The notes beneath the pieces are model-generated. The model ran no database searches and was not told the DNA's origin. It worked only from the letters and a program-made list of their open reading frames with translations. Positions 26,600 to 34,703 of a stretch of DNA of 64,000 bases are shown here, piece after piece. Origin of the DNA: Rhyacichthys aspro (lineage: Eukaryota; Chordata; Actinopteri; Gobiiformes; Rhyacichthyidae). Positions within the stretch are counted from its first letter, which is position 1; each line of letters starts with the position of its first letter. The stretch spans positions 18,173,330 through 18,237,329 of the forward strand of contig CM072154.1 of assembly GCA_036850595.1 (NCBI GenBank), in the 5' to 3' direction. The translations under genes and the position numbers were made by a program.

Positions 26600-26900
26600 T
26601 GGCGGTAAGTTTGAGCGCGCGCCCCTCCATTCAGTCGCTAATGAGAATGATAATTTGTGGCTGCGCTGACGACCCCTACCCCCTTCAATAGTGACTTCTC
26701 CCTGGGGACGTGGTGGCGCACGGCCCCATGGGACTCTGTGCCCTCTGTGGGAATCCCTTTCATCGGTAAAGTGGGTTCCCGCCTGATTTCAGTTGTTGCG
26801 CTTTACGTTTGCCAAACGAAGTGGTTGTTTGACAGTTGACCGTGGGAACAACATCCTGAGAGACTGTTACCTGCTTCAGTCTGGCTCAGGTGTGTTACCA
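26600..26900. promoter_or_regulatory. Candidate enhancer block with a CSL site
   Basis: A CpG-containing, repeat-free block (GAGCGCGCGCCCCTCCATTC, AGTCGCTAATGAGAATGATAA, GGTGGCGCACGG) carries TGTGGGAA at 26746-26753, a consensus CSL/RBPJ site. It is about 2.6 kb beyond the her9 stop codon, so it is a plausible Notch-responsive downstream element. A single 8-mer is weak evidence. Confidence 0.4.
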
Positions 26901-27339
26901 CTGAGATCTTTTACAGGTATCAGTTGTTCACGTAACGCATTAAAAGGGACACAAATAAATGGGCATCAAATCAAAATTCACTCCCAAAAGACTGTTTGAT
27001 TAGTGGAATATTTTTGGTATTTAATGCTGAACAGAAAGAAAAAACTCTGATGGCCAGGCCTGTAAAGCCTCAAACTGATGGCTGCTCTTTCACGCCATAA
27101 ACCTCTTCCTAAATGCATTTTCTTGTATAAGACCAAAGAAAACTCTATAGATTTACCAACGTTTTTCTGTCGATCATTCAGAAATCATTTTGTTGCTGGG
27201 TCCTTTTCTCCTGTGTCTATTTTACATTACTGTAACTCACGCAGATTTCTCCTAAACCTGAATACAGAGCCTTAATCTCGGCCCTCTTATAGCCCCATGT
27301 ATTTGTATGTTATAGCCGTACAGTATGGGTTATTGCCTG

Positions 27340-27660
27340 CCGCTGGATGGCTCGGGTTTACAGGCCTCGGGGCGGCCACACGCGTGTATTCGCCTCCTCA
27401 CCTCCGCGCAGCCAGCGGGGATTTACTGACTGGCGCGGTGCCCGGCCACAGGCGGACTAGTTCGCTCGGTTCTCACGACCTCAGCTGCACAAAGGCATCT
27501 CTGAACTATTAACTCAGACACGAAGGCAGTAGGAGCGACCGCAGAAGCCACACGCGCTGCCAACTGGTGTTTGAGTGTGTCTGTGCGCAGGAGGAAGCGG
27601 TGTCATGCGCAGGGCACTGGCACAGCGCGGGGTGAGAGCGAGAGCGCAACTACACAGATG
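27340..27660. promoter_or_regulatory. CpG-rich patch downstream of her9 (1)
   Basis: Dense CG dinucleotides (CGGGGCGGCCACACGCGTGT, CTCCGCGCAGCCAGCGGGG, GACTGGCGCGGTGCCCGGCC) stand out against AT-rich flanks. It is not part of a recognised gene. Possible roles are an enhancer, a Polycomb-type CpG island or a noncoding-RNA promoter. Confidence 0.4.
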
Positions 27661-28429
27661 AACAAGGTCTAACTGTGAAGGGAAACGCTGCAGCAGTGAG
27701 ACTGTCACGTAGGCCAATTTGAGGATTCACGCTGATTTGTTCTCCTTTTAAAATACAAATACATGTCTTTAACTGTAATCACCACGCATCATGTATGTTG
27801 GACCAAAGCTCGTGAGCGCTAAACTGTCCCCTAGACCGTGAATGTCTAAAGTGTTCATATTATTGATAACCCACTCTCGAGGAACTGAGGCAAAGACCTG
27901 ATTGGTTCTGGGTTTTCAACATTTAAGTGTGACATATGGCATTTTCTTTTTCATTGTTTTGTTTTCACCTGCAACACAAAAACTGTAAAATGCCTCAAGT
28001 GTAAAGAATAATTAATGACATCTAATGGCACAGAAGGCTCTTGATCAAATAAATGTGTCTTTTAGTTACATTTATCTCTAAGAAAACATCTTGCCAAAAG
28101 TGTGAGCGTGTCTCGTTTGTTTTCACGGTTAATCATGATGCACAGTTAATCTCGATCAAGTGTCGAGTGGCGAGTTTCGATCTCTTCTAACCCTCAGTGT
28201 AAGAGTCAATGCAAACATGGAGCCCTGAGGAGCTCCCAAACACCGAAACCAGTTCTTATTTCACCTGCAAGTCCGCGTCACACTTCAGCTTTGATGTCTG
28301 ACAAATGAATGCGCTTCTTCTTCCTCAAAGACTTAAAGGCATCTATGAATTAATCGAAATGTTTAGCCTTTTGACGGAAAACACACTGAATATGTTTGTT
28401 ACACGTGAGTGAAACCTGTGCTTTGAGTC

Positions 28430-28570
28430 TTTGCGCGCCGGTGGGGTATTGAGTGTGGGGTTGTTGGAGCGGCGGTCTCCAGTCTGTAACCTAATCTGAG
28501 GCACAGGGGCCGCGAGCTGCAAGTGGTGGACACACGGCCTGCGCCACGCCGCCTCAGACCCGCAGCCCAC
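28430..28570. promoter_or_regulatory. CpG-rich patch downstream of her9 (2)
   Basis: A short CpG-dense segment (TTGCGCGCCGG, GGAGCGGCGG, GGGGCCGCGAGC, GCGCCACGCCGCC) lies about 0.6 kb beyond the her9 poly(A) signal. There is no coding evidence. It may belong to the her9 CpG domain. Confidence 0.4.
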
Positions 28571-28649
28571 CCTCAGAGTTTACAGCAGGGACGACAGAAA
28601 CAGACTGTGTCCATGTTTGTGCGTAAAAGTTGTAGAAATTGTACCTGAT

Positions 28650-28960
28650 TCGTTTGTGGTTTCCATCACACACCCACTCTCAAAGTTCCCTCGCTTTTTC
28701 CTTTATGGAGGTGCGGGCCCATTGAGAGTGGCACTGAACAATTGACGCACAAAAGGAAGCGAGGATCCTTCCATATTCTCTTTTCACTGAAACAATCTGT
28801 TAGTGACATTAACCTCTGAGCGCATTTCCCAGGCTCATGAATAGACCTTAAGGCTTTAAAGCTCCCGCTGCATACAGGATGAGACCCTTTCAAACTTTTA
28901 ATTACCTTTATGGCAATAAAAATACACCTCATTGTCCATGCACATTGAGTCACTCCCCAC
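28650..28960. promoter_or_regulatory. Candidate conserved enhancer block just downstream of her9
   Basis: Repeat-free, balanced sequence contains AACAATTGACGCAC, CTGAAACAATCTG (SOX-like ACAAT words), TTTTAATTACC and GGCAATAAAAATAC (homeodomain/HOX-like). It begins about 190 bp past the inferred poly(A) site. Its function is inferred. Confidence 0.35.
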
Positions 28961-29149
28961 TTTGTGCAGCTTTGATCAAGTTAAACCAGTATGTTTTATG
29001 ACCATCCTCGAAATCAGTTTAAAACTTAGTGTATTGGTTTTAAATTGCGTAAATTAAACCAAATATGACTTTTACGCAAAGCTGCACAGACTAATTATAT
29101 CTTTAAGTTAAATGTGGCAGTACATTTTGACAGATCAGGCTGAAGACAG

Positions 29150-29508
29150 AAAGTTAAAGTTTCAAATATATTTTATTAAAACAATGGGTCAAGCCCAAAG
29201 TCAGTTTTCCTTTATCTCGTGCTCAACACAAAACAACAAAGAAACGAATATAAAACACAGCTTTGGTTTAACAAACAATACAACTCTGTACAAAACTAGA
29301 CTAAGTACTTTAAACAGGTTTCTCTAATGTCCATATGCATTTACAGCGCTTTATCATCCGCGTCCAAATGTTGGACTGGACAATAAATTAAAAACGTAAG
29401 CCAGAACTGGCCCGTCCCAGAAAACGGAACAACTACTGGGTCTAGTCCCAGAACCACGGGTCGACCCCATGTGTGCAGTCAGTTACAGTCCCACTCCGGG
29501 TCCAGGAG
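29150..29508 (-). other. her9: her9 3' untranslated region (approximate)
   Basis: This is the sequence between the TAG stop (29509-29511) and the only AATAAA downstream on the minus strand. It is AT-rich after about 29400, in contrast to the GC-rich last exon. I see no open frame or recognised repeat. The 3' boundary near 29150-29158 is inferred from the poly(A) signal and is not observed directly. Confidence 0.6.
29172..29177 (-). terminator. Polyadenylation signal AATAAA of her9
   Basis: TTTATT on the plus strand reads AATAAA on the minus strand, about 330 nt beyond the stop codon. A T-rich stretch containing TTTCTGTCTTC follows about 20-30 nt further downstream, as expected for a cleavage site. 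No competing AATAAA lies between it and the stop; only GATAAA variants are present. Confidence 0.65.
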
Positions 29509-30655
29509 CTACCAGGGCCGCCACACAGGCTCGCTGCTCTCTGGACCGGTGCTGATGCTCACGGGGCTGACTGCCTGTGGACCCACGGAGAAGGACGTCA
29601 TGCCGTGGACTGGGGAGGCCGCGGGGGGCGCGGAGCTGCCGTGGACCGGGCTGGCGTTCACAGCCACGGGCCCTGCGTTGGCGTAGAGCGGGATGACGGG
29701 TGAAGGGCTTGGGATTAGGAAGGCGAACTGTCCGTCGGTGGCGGGCACGAGCTGGAAGCCGCCCAGGACCTTGGGGCACGCAGCCTCGGCCGGACTGAGC
29801 TTGGAGCCGCTCAGGGGCAACGTGGACGGCAGCTGCACGTGGAGGGGCTGCGCCAGGTGCTGCTGGGACGGGGCCTGCTGTGGGTACATCATCTGGCTCA
29901 TGCAGCCGGACAGGTGGCTCAGGAGCCGGGACCGGACCTCCGTGTTCACCCCTTCAGAGGTGGACAGGAAGCGCGTGACCTCGTTCATGCACTCGTTAAA
30001 ACCAGCGCGGTACTTGCTCAGGACCGTGGCGTCTGCAGAAAGGGCTGCTGGGAGAAGAAGAGGCAATATAAGTAACACGAACAGACGTAAACACAGTTAA
30101 ATGTGAGGTTTTAATTGGTTTTAAGTGAATTCTGAGGTAGATGGACTTACCGCTCATCTGCACGCGCTGCAGGTTCCGCAGGTGCTTGACGGTCATCTCC
30201 AGGATGTCCGCCTTCTCCAGCTTAGAGTGTCTGGAGCTCTGCAAAAGGAAAAGGGACAGTTAGTCTCTGTTCAGCCACATTTTATCTTTTCATACAGTAA
30301 TGCGTAAATCTGCCGCTAATATAGTTTCAACTGAACTTACATCTTTCTTAAGTGCGTCCAGGATCAGGGTCTTGAGCTGCCCCAGACTCTCGTTGATTCT
30401 GGCTCTGCGGCGTTTCTCCATGATGGGTTTGGACGACTGCAGACAGTAAACAGTTCAACATTAGTGTTTTGAAGAGTCACACAAAGTTAAAAACAACCTG
30501 CCATTCTCTCTCTTTGAAACAGCGCGTGTAGAAGGACTAATGCTTACCTTTCTGTGCTCGCTGGCGTTTTTGGGTTTATCCGGGGTATGAGATCCAGTCG
30601 CCGGGGCACCAGCGATGGGTGACGCCGTCTGCTTCTCCATTGTGTCCGCGGGCAT
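29509..30655 (-). CDS. her9: Hairy/E(spl)-type bHLH-Orange transcriptional repressor Her9 (hes4-type), four exons
   Basis: Coding exons on the minus strand are 30655-30548, 30436-30341, 30238-30151 and 30047-29509. All introns are GT-AG (111, 102 and 103 bp) and the product is 276 residues. The bHLH domain spans about residues 34-95, with the HES-specific proline in the basic region (SSKPIMEKRRRARINESL, P40). An Orange domain follows at about 107-150 (KYRAGF, then GVNTEVRSRLL), and the protein ends in WRPW, the Groucho/TLE-recruiting tetrapeptide. Such proteins bind class C and N-box DNA as dimers and repress proneural genes in the nucleus. The N-terminus MPADTMEKQTASPIAGAP, LQRVQM after helix 2, and the NASPVHG/SPVHGMTSFS repeats match her9 rather than her6/hes1 as I remember them. 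Two ATGs are adjacent; I start at the second (30655) because it has A at -3 and gives the conserved MPAD. The last intron interrupts an alanine codon. No frameshift or missing key residue was seen. Confidence 0.95.
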
Positions 30656-30815
30656 CATTAACCAAACCGGGAGCAAGTAAAAAGTAGTATCCTTTTGGAA
30701 ATAAATGAGCGAAAACGCAAGGTTGGAAAAGTTGTCTCCGCGTTTCACGTCAGAACATCCACGGATGGCTCAAAGAGTGTTTATACTGCGCGTCTCGAGG
30801 AGCGTGATGCGCTTC
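30656..30815 (-). other. her9: her9 5' untranslated region (approximate) with a two-codon upstream ORF
   Basis: The start is placed about 30 bp downstream of the TATA box and is an inference. The leader would be about 155-160 nt. It contains one upstream ATG (30756-30758) opening a frame of only ATG TTC TGA, which ends at 30750. A further ATG at 30656-30658 sits directly against the start codon and in frame with it, in a weaker context (T at -3). Confidence 0.55.
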
Positions 30816-30824
30816 TGCCGCTGA

Positions 30825-30830
30825 CACGCG
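30825..30830. promoter_or_regulatory. HES class C site CACGCG next to the TATA box
   Basis: CACGCG lies 10-16 bp downstream of TATA, close to the inferred start site. HES/Her repressors bind class C sites, so this is a plausible site for negative autoregulation of her9. It is a single 6-bp word in CpG-rich DNA, so chance occurrence is possible. Confidence 0.4.
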
Positions 30831-30840
30831 CCGTGGAGCT

Positions 30841-30847
30841 ACTTATA
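30841..30847 (-). promoter_or_regulatory. TATA box of her9
   Basis: The minus strand reads GGGTATAAGTAG. It lies about 22 bp downstream of the paired CSL sites and about 190 bp upstream of the start codon. The order CSL pair then TATA matches the known hes1 promoter layout. A second TATAAA at 30780-30785 would fall inside the leader if this is the working box. Confidence 0.75.
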
Positions 30848-30869
30848 CCCGGCCTGCGTGCTCCCAGTT

Positions 30870-30901
30870 CGTGTGAAACCCTCTCTGCATTCTTTCCCAC
30901 A
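30870..30901 (-). promoter_or_regulatory. Paired CSL/RBPJ (Su(H) paired site, SPS) in the her9 promoter
   Basis: On the plus strand, CGTGTGAA (30870-30877) and TTCCCACA (30894-30901) face each other head to head across exactly 16 bp. This orientation and spacing is the SPS, on which two Notch intracellular domain-CSL-Mastermind complexes dimerise. As I remember it, the mouse Hes1 promoter has the same two half-sites, spacing and distance to TATA. That makes her9 a candidate direct Notch target. Binding itself is inferred. Confidence 0.8.
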
Positions 30902-30911
30902 CTCGCCTCAG

Positions 30912-30962
30912 CCAATAGCAGCAAGGACTCACCCATTGGGCGCGGGGCAGGCCGCTGATTGG
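30912..30962. promoter_or_regulatory. Three CCAAT boxes upstream of the SPS
   Basis: CCAAT is on the plus strand at 30912-30916. ATTGG (CCAAT on the minus strand, the direction of her9) is at 30935-30939 and 30958-30962. They lie about 95-150 bp upstream of the inferred start, the usual range for NF-Y sites, and are spaced roughly 20 bp apart. Confidence 0.6.
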
Positions 30963-31130
30963 ACAACACCCCCGCGGGCCGTCAGTCACGCGCTGCGCAA
31001 TCAGCCCTGCAGGGACAAACAACAAAGCGAGCGCGCAGCGGCGGCGGCTCTGAAGCGATAAGAGGGGAATGCGCCTCGCTCCTCCAGAAATGTCGCTGTT
31101 TGGTGCGCGCTGTTTGGAAGAATGTGGACA

Positions 31131-31869
31131 CTGCACTGACTCGGTTTTACACTGAGGCTCTGTCTGCGGAGTGACTGACAGAGTAGCGTGAAGCATGGGG
31201 TAGAGGTGTATTGGCAAAATATGTTGAAATATCAAAGCCAGAACCTCGATAAAGTGAAATCAGAGTCAGAGCTGTGTCTGAAAAGGGATATATTATTAAT
31301 ATTAATCTGCATTGACGACATGGACAAGCTATTTCTTCTGACAAAGTTTGAAGTTGTATTCGGACAAAACAGAGACAAAAGAGCTGGAATCTGTTTTGTG
31401 ATTTAAAAAGTCCAAGTTGGTCAAGGGTAACTAATAAGTTGGCAAAACCTATGGCCATGTAAACTTCCTATTTTGAGGGATTATAAGAAGTAGACAGCCC
31501 TCAAAGAGTACTTTTTGGAAGTTAATGGATAAAGTTATTGTAGCATGATATGCTAAAGTTATTTTTCAAGGGGAATAACAGATTTGCCCTGGGCCAGTAC
31601 ACTCTGGAAATCAATTACTACAATATGAGATTTAGCTTGTGCCTATTTTGTAAGAGGCTAAAAGCTACACTTTCATCAGAATGCCAAAGTTCATTTTAGA
31701 AGTTTGAAAACAATTTGTTTCATCTCCTTTTTTCAGGTAAAAACAATGCCATGAACGTAAGTGTGTTTTACTGTTGTCCCACTGACCTGACGTTACCACT
31801 GTATCAGCAGATTAGTATTTTAAAAGTGTCAGTCAGAGTTTCTTTATCCGCTGCAGACTTGTCCCTGCG
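31131..31869. other. AT-rich spacer between the two CpG patches
   Basis: No gene, repeat family or strong motif is recognised. It separates the her9 promoter from the upstream CpG patch. Confidence 0.5.
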
Positions 31870-32175
31870 CGCCTTAAACAAACACATCTCACTATTTTGA
31901 TCCTGCTCGCGCCTCCAGGAGCACACATCTGTAATGGCACGCGAAGCGGTTTGCAGCAGCACGCTCCTGACCAATAGGAGGCGAGCGCTCTATGCAAATG
32001 AGGCGCTGCGTGATCTGATTGGCCGAGAGATCAGCTCTGTGTCAGTCATCCAGCGCGAGGAGCAGGGGGCGGGATCACATCTGTCCGCGTGCCATTCGCA
32101 CTGCCTTCCCCGGTCTGCGCAGAGCACGTGCCAAGAGCCGCGAGACCGAAGAGCGCGTGGTCCTCACTCAGTGTC
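31870..32175. promoter_or_regulatory. Second CpG-rich, promoter-like patch upstream of her9
   Basis: This is an isolated CpG-dense patch 1.1-1.3 kb upstream of the her9 start. It contains CCAAT (31971-31975), the octamer ATGCAAAT (31992-31999), an inverted CCAAT (32018-32022), a GC box GGGGGCGGG (about 32065-32073) and the E-box CACGTG (32125-32130). No convincing coding exon follows on either side. It could be an alternative or noncoding-RNA promoter, or a proximal enhancer of her9. Confidence 0.45.
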
Positions 32176-32429
32176 AGAACAGAAAAGAGACAATAAACCA
32201 AACCAACCTCAGTTACTACTGTTAACAACGAACAGGACGAACTGAGAAGTGTCAACAGCTAAAACGGTGCCGTGGATGATGTGAACTGTCATTTTCAAAA
32301 ATAAAATCTACATATCTTTGTCAGAGTTATTTTTTTAACGTGTAAGATTTTGTAAATATGAAATGAAAGTCTCCAGAAACTGCTCTCGAACACAGTAAAG
32401 TCAAACTCATCCCTGTTTGAAGATAAGGA

Positions 32430-32443
32430 GCGCCACCCAGCGG
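32430..32443 (-). promoter_or_regulatory. CTCF motif, minus orientation
   Basis: The minus strand reads CCGCTGGGTGGCGC, 12 of 14 against the core consensus CCASYAGRKGGCRS. It points left, towards her9, and forms a divergent pair with the perfect motif 230 bp to the right. Confidence 0.5.
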
Positions 32444-32673
32444 CCAATTTCATACCGTCGCGCTTTGTGAAAAATATGAAGTGAATGATACAGATTCAAA
32501 TTGAGTAAAAAAGGGTTTTAACAGTTAAGCTTTTATACATTACTCCTGTTACATACAAGCTTTAGTCTTATGGATAACACTGACTGACACTAATACAGGA
32601 CATCAGCCTCTGAACAGTCGAGCTACAAGATATTTTCCTTCCAGACGCACCTATGATCAGTTTTACAAGATAC

Positions 32674-32687
32674 CCACCAGGGGGCGC
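32674..32687 (+). promoter_or_regulatory. CTCF motif, plus orientation, perfect core
   Basis: CCACCAGGGGGCGC matches CCASYAGRKGGCRS at all 14 positions. It points right, away from her9, about 2 kb upstream of the gene. Divergent CTCF pairs are characteristic of vertebrate domain borders. Occupancy is not shown by sequence. Confidence 0.7.
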
Positions 32688-34050
32688 CTGTGTTCAAACT
32701 GTCAAAATATCAGCACTCAACTAAACTAGAGTAGTCTATGATAGGACACAATGGGCAAATATTCATATCTTAATAATGAAGACTACTAGATCAATATATC
32801 AATATCATGTTTATTAATGTAGTCCAATACCACAACATTGTTTGCCTCAAAGGGCTTTACAGACAGCAGCCCCCATCCCTTGTCCCCCAGTTGTCTTCGC
32901 AGCACAGAAACTGTCCAGTCCAGCATCAGTCTTACAACAATAAATGTAACACACTACACACAGTTTAAATAATTCAAGTAACTCATGCAGATATAACCCC
33001 AGCTGACTCTACAGGTCTATCTGTGAGGTCAGTAAAAATAATAACAGCAAATGGCATGATTTATTAAAAAAGTTGAGTTAAAAAGTAATAATGTAGCATT
33101 TGCGATCTATATCCATAGCTATAGATATAGAGAGAGATATCACGGTATTGTTTTGTTTTGAATACTGAGTAATTGAAAGGGAGCAAGTCTATGAGCAAAA
33201 ATGTAAAGTGTCTGTGTATCAGTCTGTATACGATGGGCATGTTGGATTATCCACATAGCACATTTTTCTGCTTTCATTTGTTTTATTTGAGCAGCAAAAT
33301 CCAAACAGCAGAAGAAACAACAGTGATAAGAAGATTTCATACTCAAATAAAAAGTAAGTAAACACATGCTCTTTCCTTTTTACATAGACAACTGTTGTAA
33401 GTATTTATCTGTAGCCTGTACGCAAATGTTTGAAAGAATATTCTTTTTTAGCTTTTCTTCACACATTCAGCTCATAAGAATTGGTCTACACAGTAAATGC
33501 CTCAACAGAGACATTATAACACTCTTTAAATTCCCTATTTCCATTTGAAACTGTGACACTAATTCAGCTGTAACGTGCGCAGCAGTTCCTGTGTTAAAGC
33601 AGTGGGACACATTACCGAGTCTAAGGAGGCCTGGATACCACAGTAATCTCAAAACTGATGACAAAGTCTGTGATCCTCTTTTGGCCGGCCAGTCTATTGA
33701 AACAGGCCAAATGTAATAAAATTTTGCTAAGCCGGGCTATAGTCCAGTCTGTGGTGAAGTATCGGCCTTTGTTGGAGAGCTCATGTCCCCAAAGGCTGAG
33801 CGGGGCTAAGGCATGCCGGACACTTGTTTACCCAGGATCTGGACTCTCTGAAGGACCAGCTGTGTGTGCTCGGCTTCTCTCGGTCTTTATTTGCCTCCGG
33901 GTCTTAGTCTCACAGTGTCCCACAGATAAACCGCTCCTGGACTGGGACTGGGTTTAAAGGTGGAGCAGAGGCACCTGTTGAACCTGATCTGAGCTCGGTC
34001 TGAGAGGTCTAAGGTTTCAAAGGGAAACAGAGTAACGTGGCCCGGGGTGT
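32688..34050. other. Gene-free stretch between CTCF pair and minisatellite
   Basis: It is AT-rich, with a small imperfect palindrome ATCTATATCCATAGCTATAG (33106-33125). No coding exon is recognised. Confidence 0.5.
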
Positions 34051-34703
34051 GGTCCTGGTTTAGTCCTGATTTAGTCTTGGGGTAGTCCTAGTAGAGTCTT
34101 GGTTTAGGCCTGATTCAGTCTTGGGGTAGTTCTGGTTTAGTGTTGGTTTAGTCCTGCTTCAGGCTTTGTGTGGTCCAGGTTAAGTCCTAATTAAGAAATA
34201 AATCAACAGGTTTAGTCCTGTTGTAGTCTTTGTTTAGTCTTGGTCTTGTCCTGGTCTACCTCTGGTGTAGTCTTGGTTTAGTCCGGCTTTATGCTTGGTG
34301 TAGTGTCAGTTTAGTCCTCATTTAGTCTTGGTCAATACCTAGTTTTTTCTTGGTTTTGCCCTGATTTAGTCTTTAGTCCTGGCGTAGTCTTGGTTTTGTT
34401 TAGTCCTGGTTTAATTTTGGTTTAATTTTGGTTTAGTTCTGGTTTAGTTCTGGTTTAGTCCTGGTTTAGTCCTGGTGTAGTTCTTGTTCAGTTCTGGTTT
34501 AATCCTGGTGTAGTTCTGGTTTAGTCCTGGCTTTAGTTCTGGGTTTCTTGGGTTTAGTCCTCAAGTTTAGTATCGCTAAAGTCCGGGTCTAGTCCTGGTT
34601 TAGTTCTGGTCTAGTTCTGGTTTAGTCCTGGCTTTAGTTCTGGGTTTCTTGGGTTTAGTCCTCAGGTTTAGTATCGCTAAAGTCCGGGTCTAGTCCTGGT
34701 TTC
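34051..34703. repeat. Degenerate minisatellite, unit about 11-12 bp (TTTAGTCCTGG), with a 101-bp higher-order repeat
   Basis: Many variant copies of TTTAGTCCTGG / TTTAGTTCTGG / TTTAGTCTTGG follow one another, with an interruption near 34160-34215. At the right end a larger unit is duplicated: 34514-34602 and 34615-34703 are near-identical at a 101-bp offset, including the unusual stretch TTTAGTATCGCTAAAGTCCG. The main visible difference is TCAAG versus TCAGG. Thus old degenerate units were followed by a recent segmental duplication. It lies about 3.2-3.9 kb upstream of her9. Confidence 0.9.

Larger units (their letters stand above)
30775..31130. promoter_or_regulatory. CpG-rich promoter region of her9
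   Basis: CG dinucleotides are dense (GCGCGTCTCGAGG, CACGCGCCG, CCCGCGGGCCG, GCGAGCGCGCAGCGGCGGCGG), in contrast to the AT-rich flanks. The patch covers TATA, SPS and CCAAT boxes and continues about 170 bp further upstream. This is typical of a developmental-gene promoter CpG island. Boundaries are by eye. Confidence 0.7.

Noticed and set aside
29693..30100. A 135-codon plus-strand open frame across the her9 last exon
   Set aside because: It is antisense to a strongly supported coding exon with high GC and crosses the intron 3 boundary. Its translation has no domain. It is a by-product of GC-rich coding sequence.
29509..30655. Identity as her6/hes1 rather than her9
   Set aside because: The N-terminus (TMEKQTASPIAG rather than IMEKNSSSPVAA), RVQM in place of RAQM, and NASPVHG repeats favour her9/hes4. 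The promoter resemblance to Hes1 is shared within the family.
30780..30785. A second TATA box (TATAAA on the minus strand)
   Set aside because: It lies 60 bp closer to the gene, away from the SPS and CCAAT boxes. The upstream TATA has the hes1-like spacing. It remains a possible alternative start.
31992..31999. Histone H2B promoter (octamer with CCAAT boxes)
   Set aside because: No histone coding sequence follows on either strand. Only the motif combination is reported.
34051..34703. CRISPR-like array
   Set aside because: The units are short, degenerate and contiguous without unique spacers, in a vertebrate context. It is a minisatellite.
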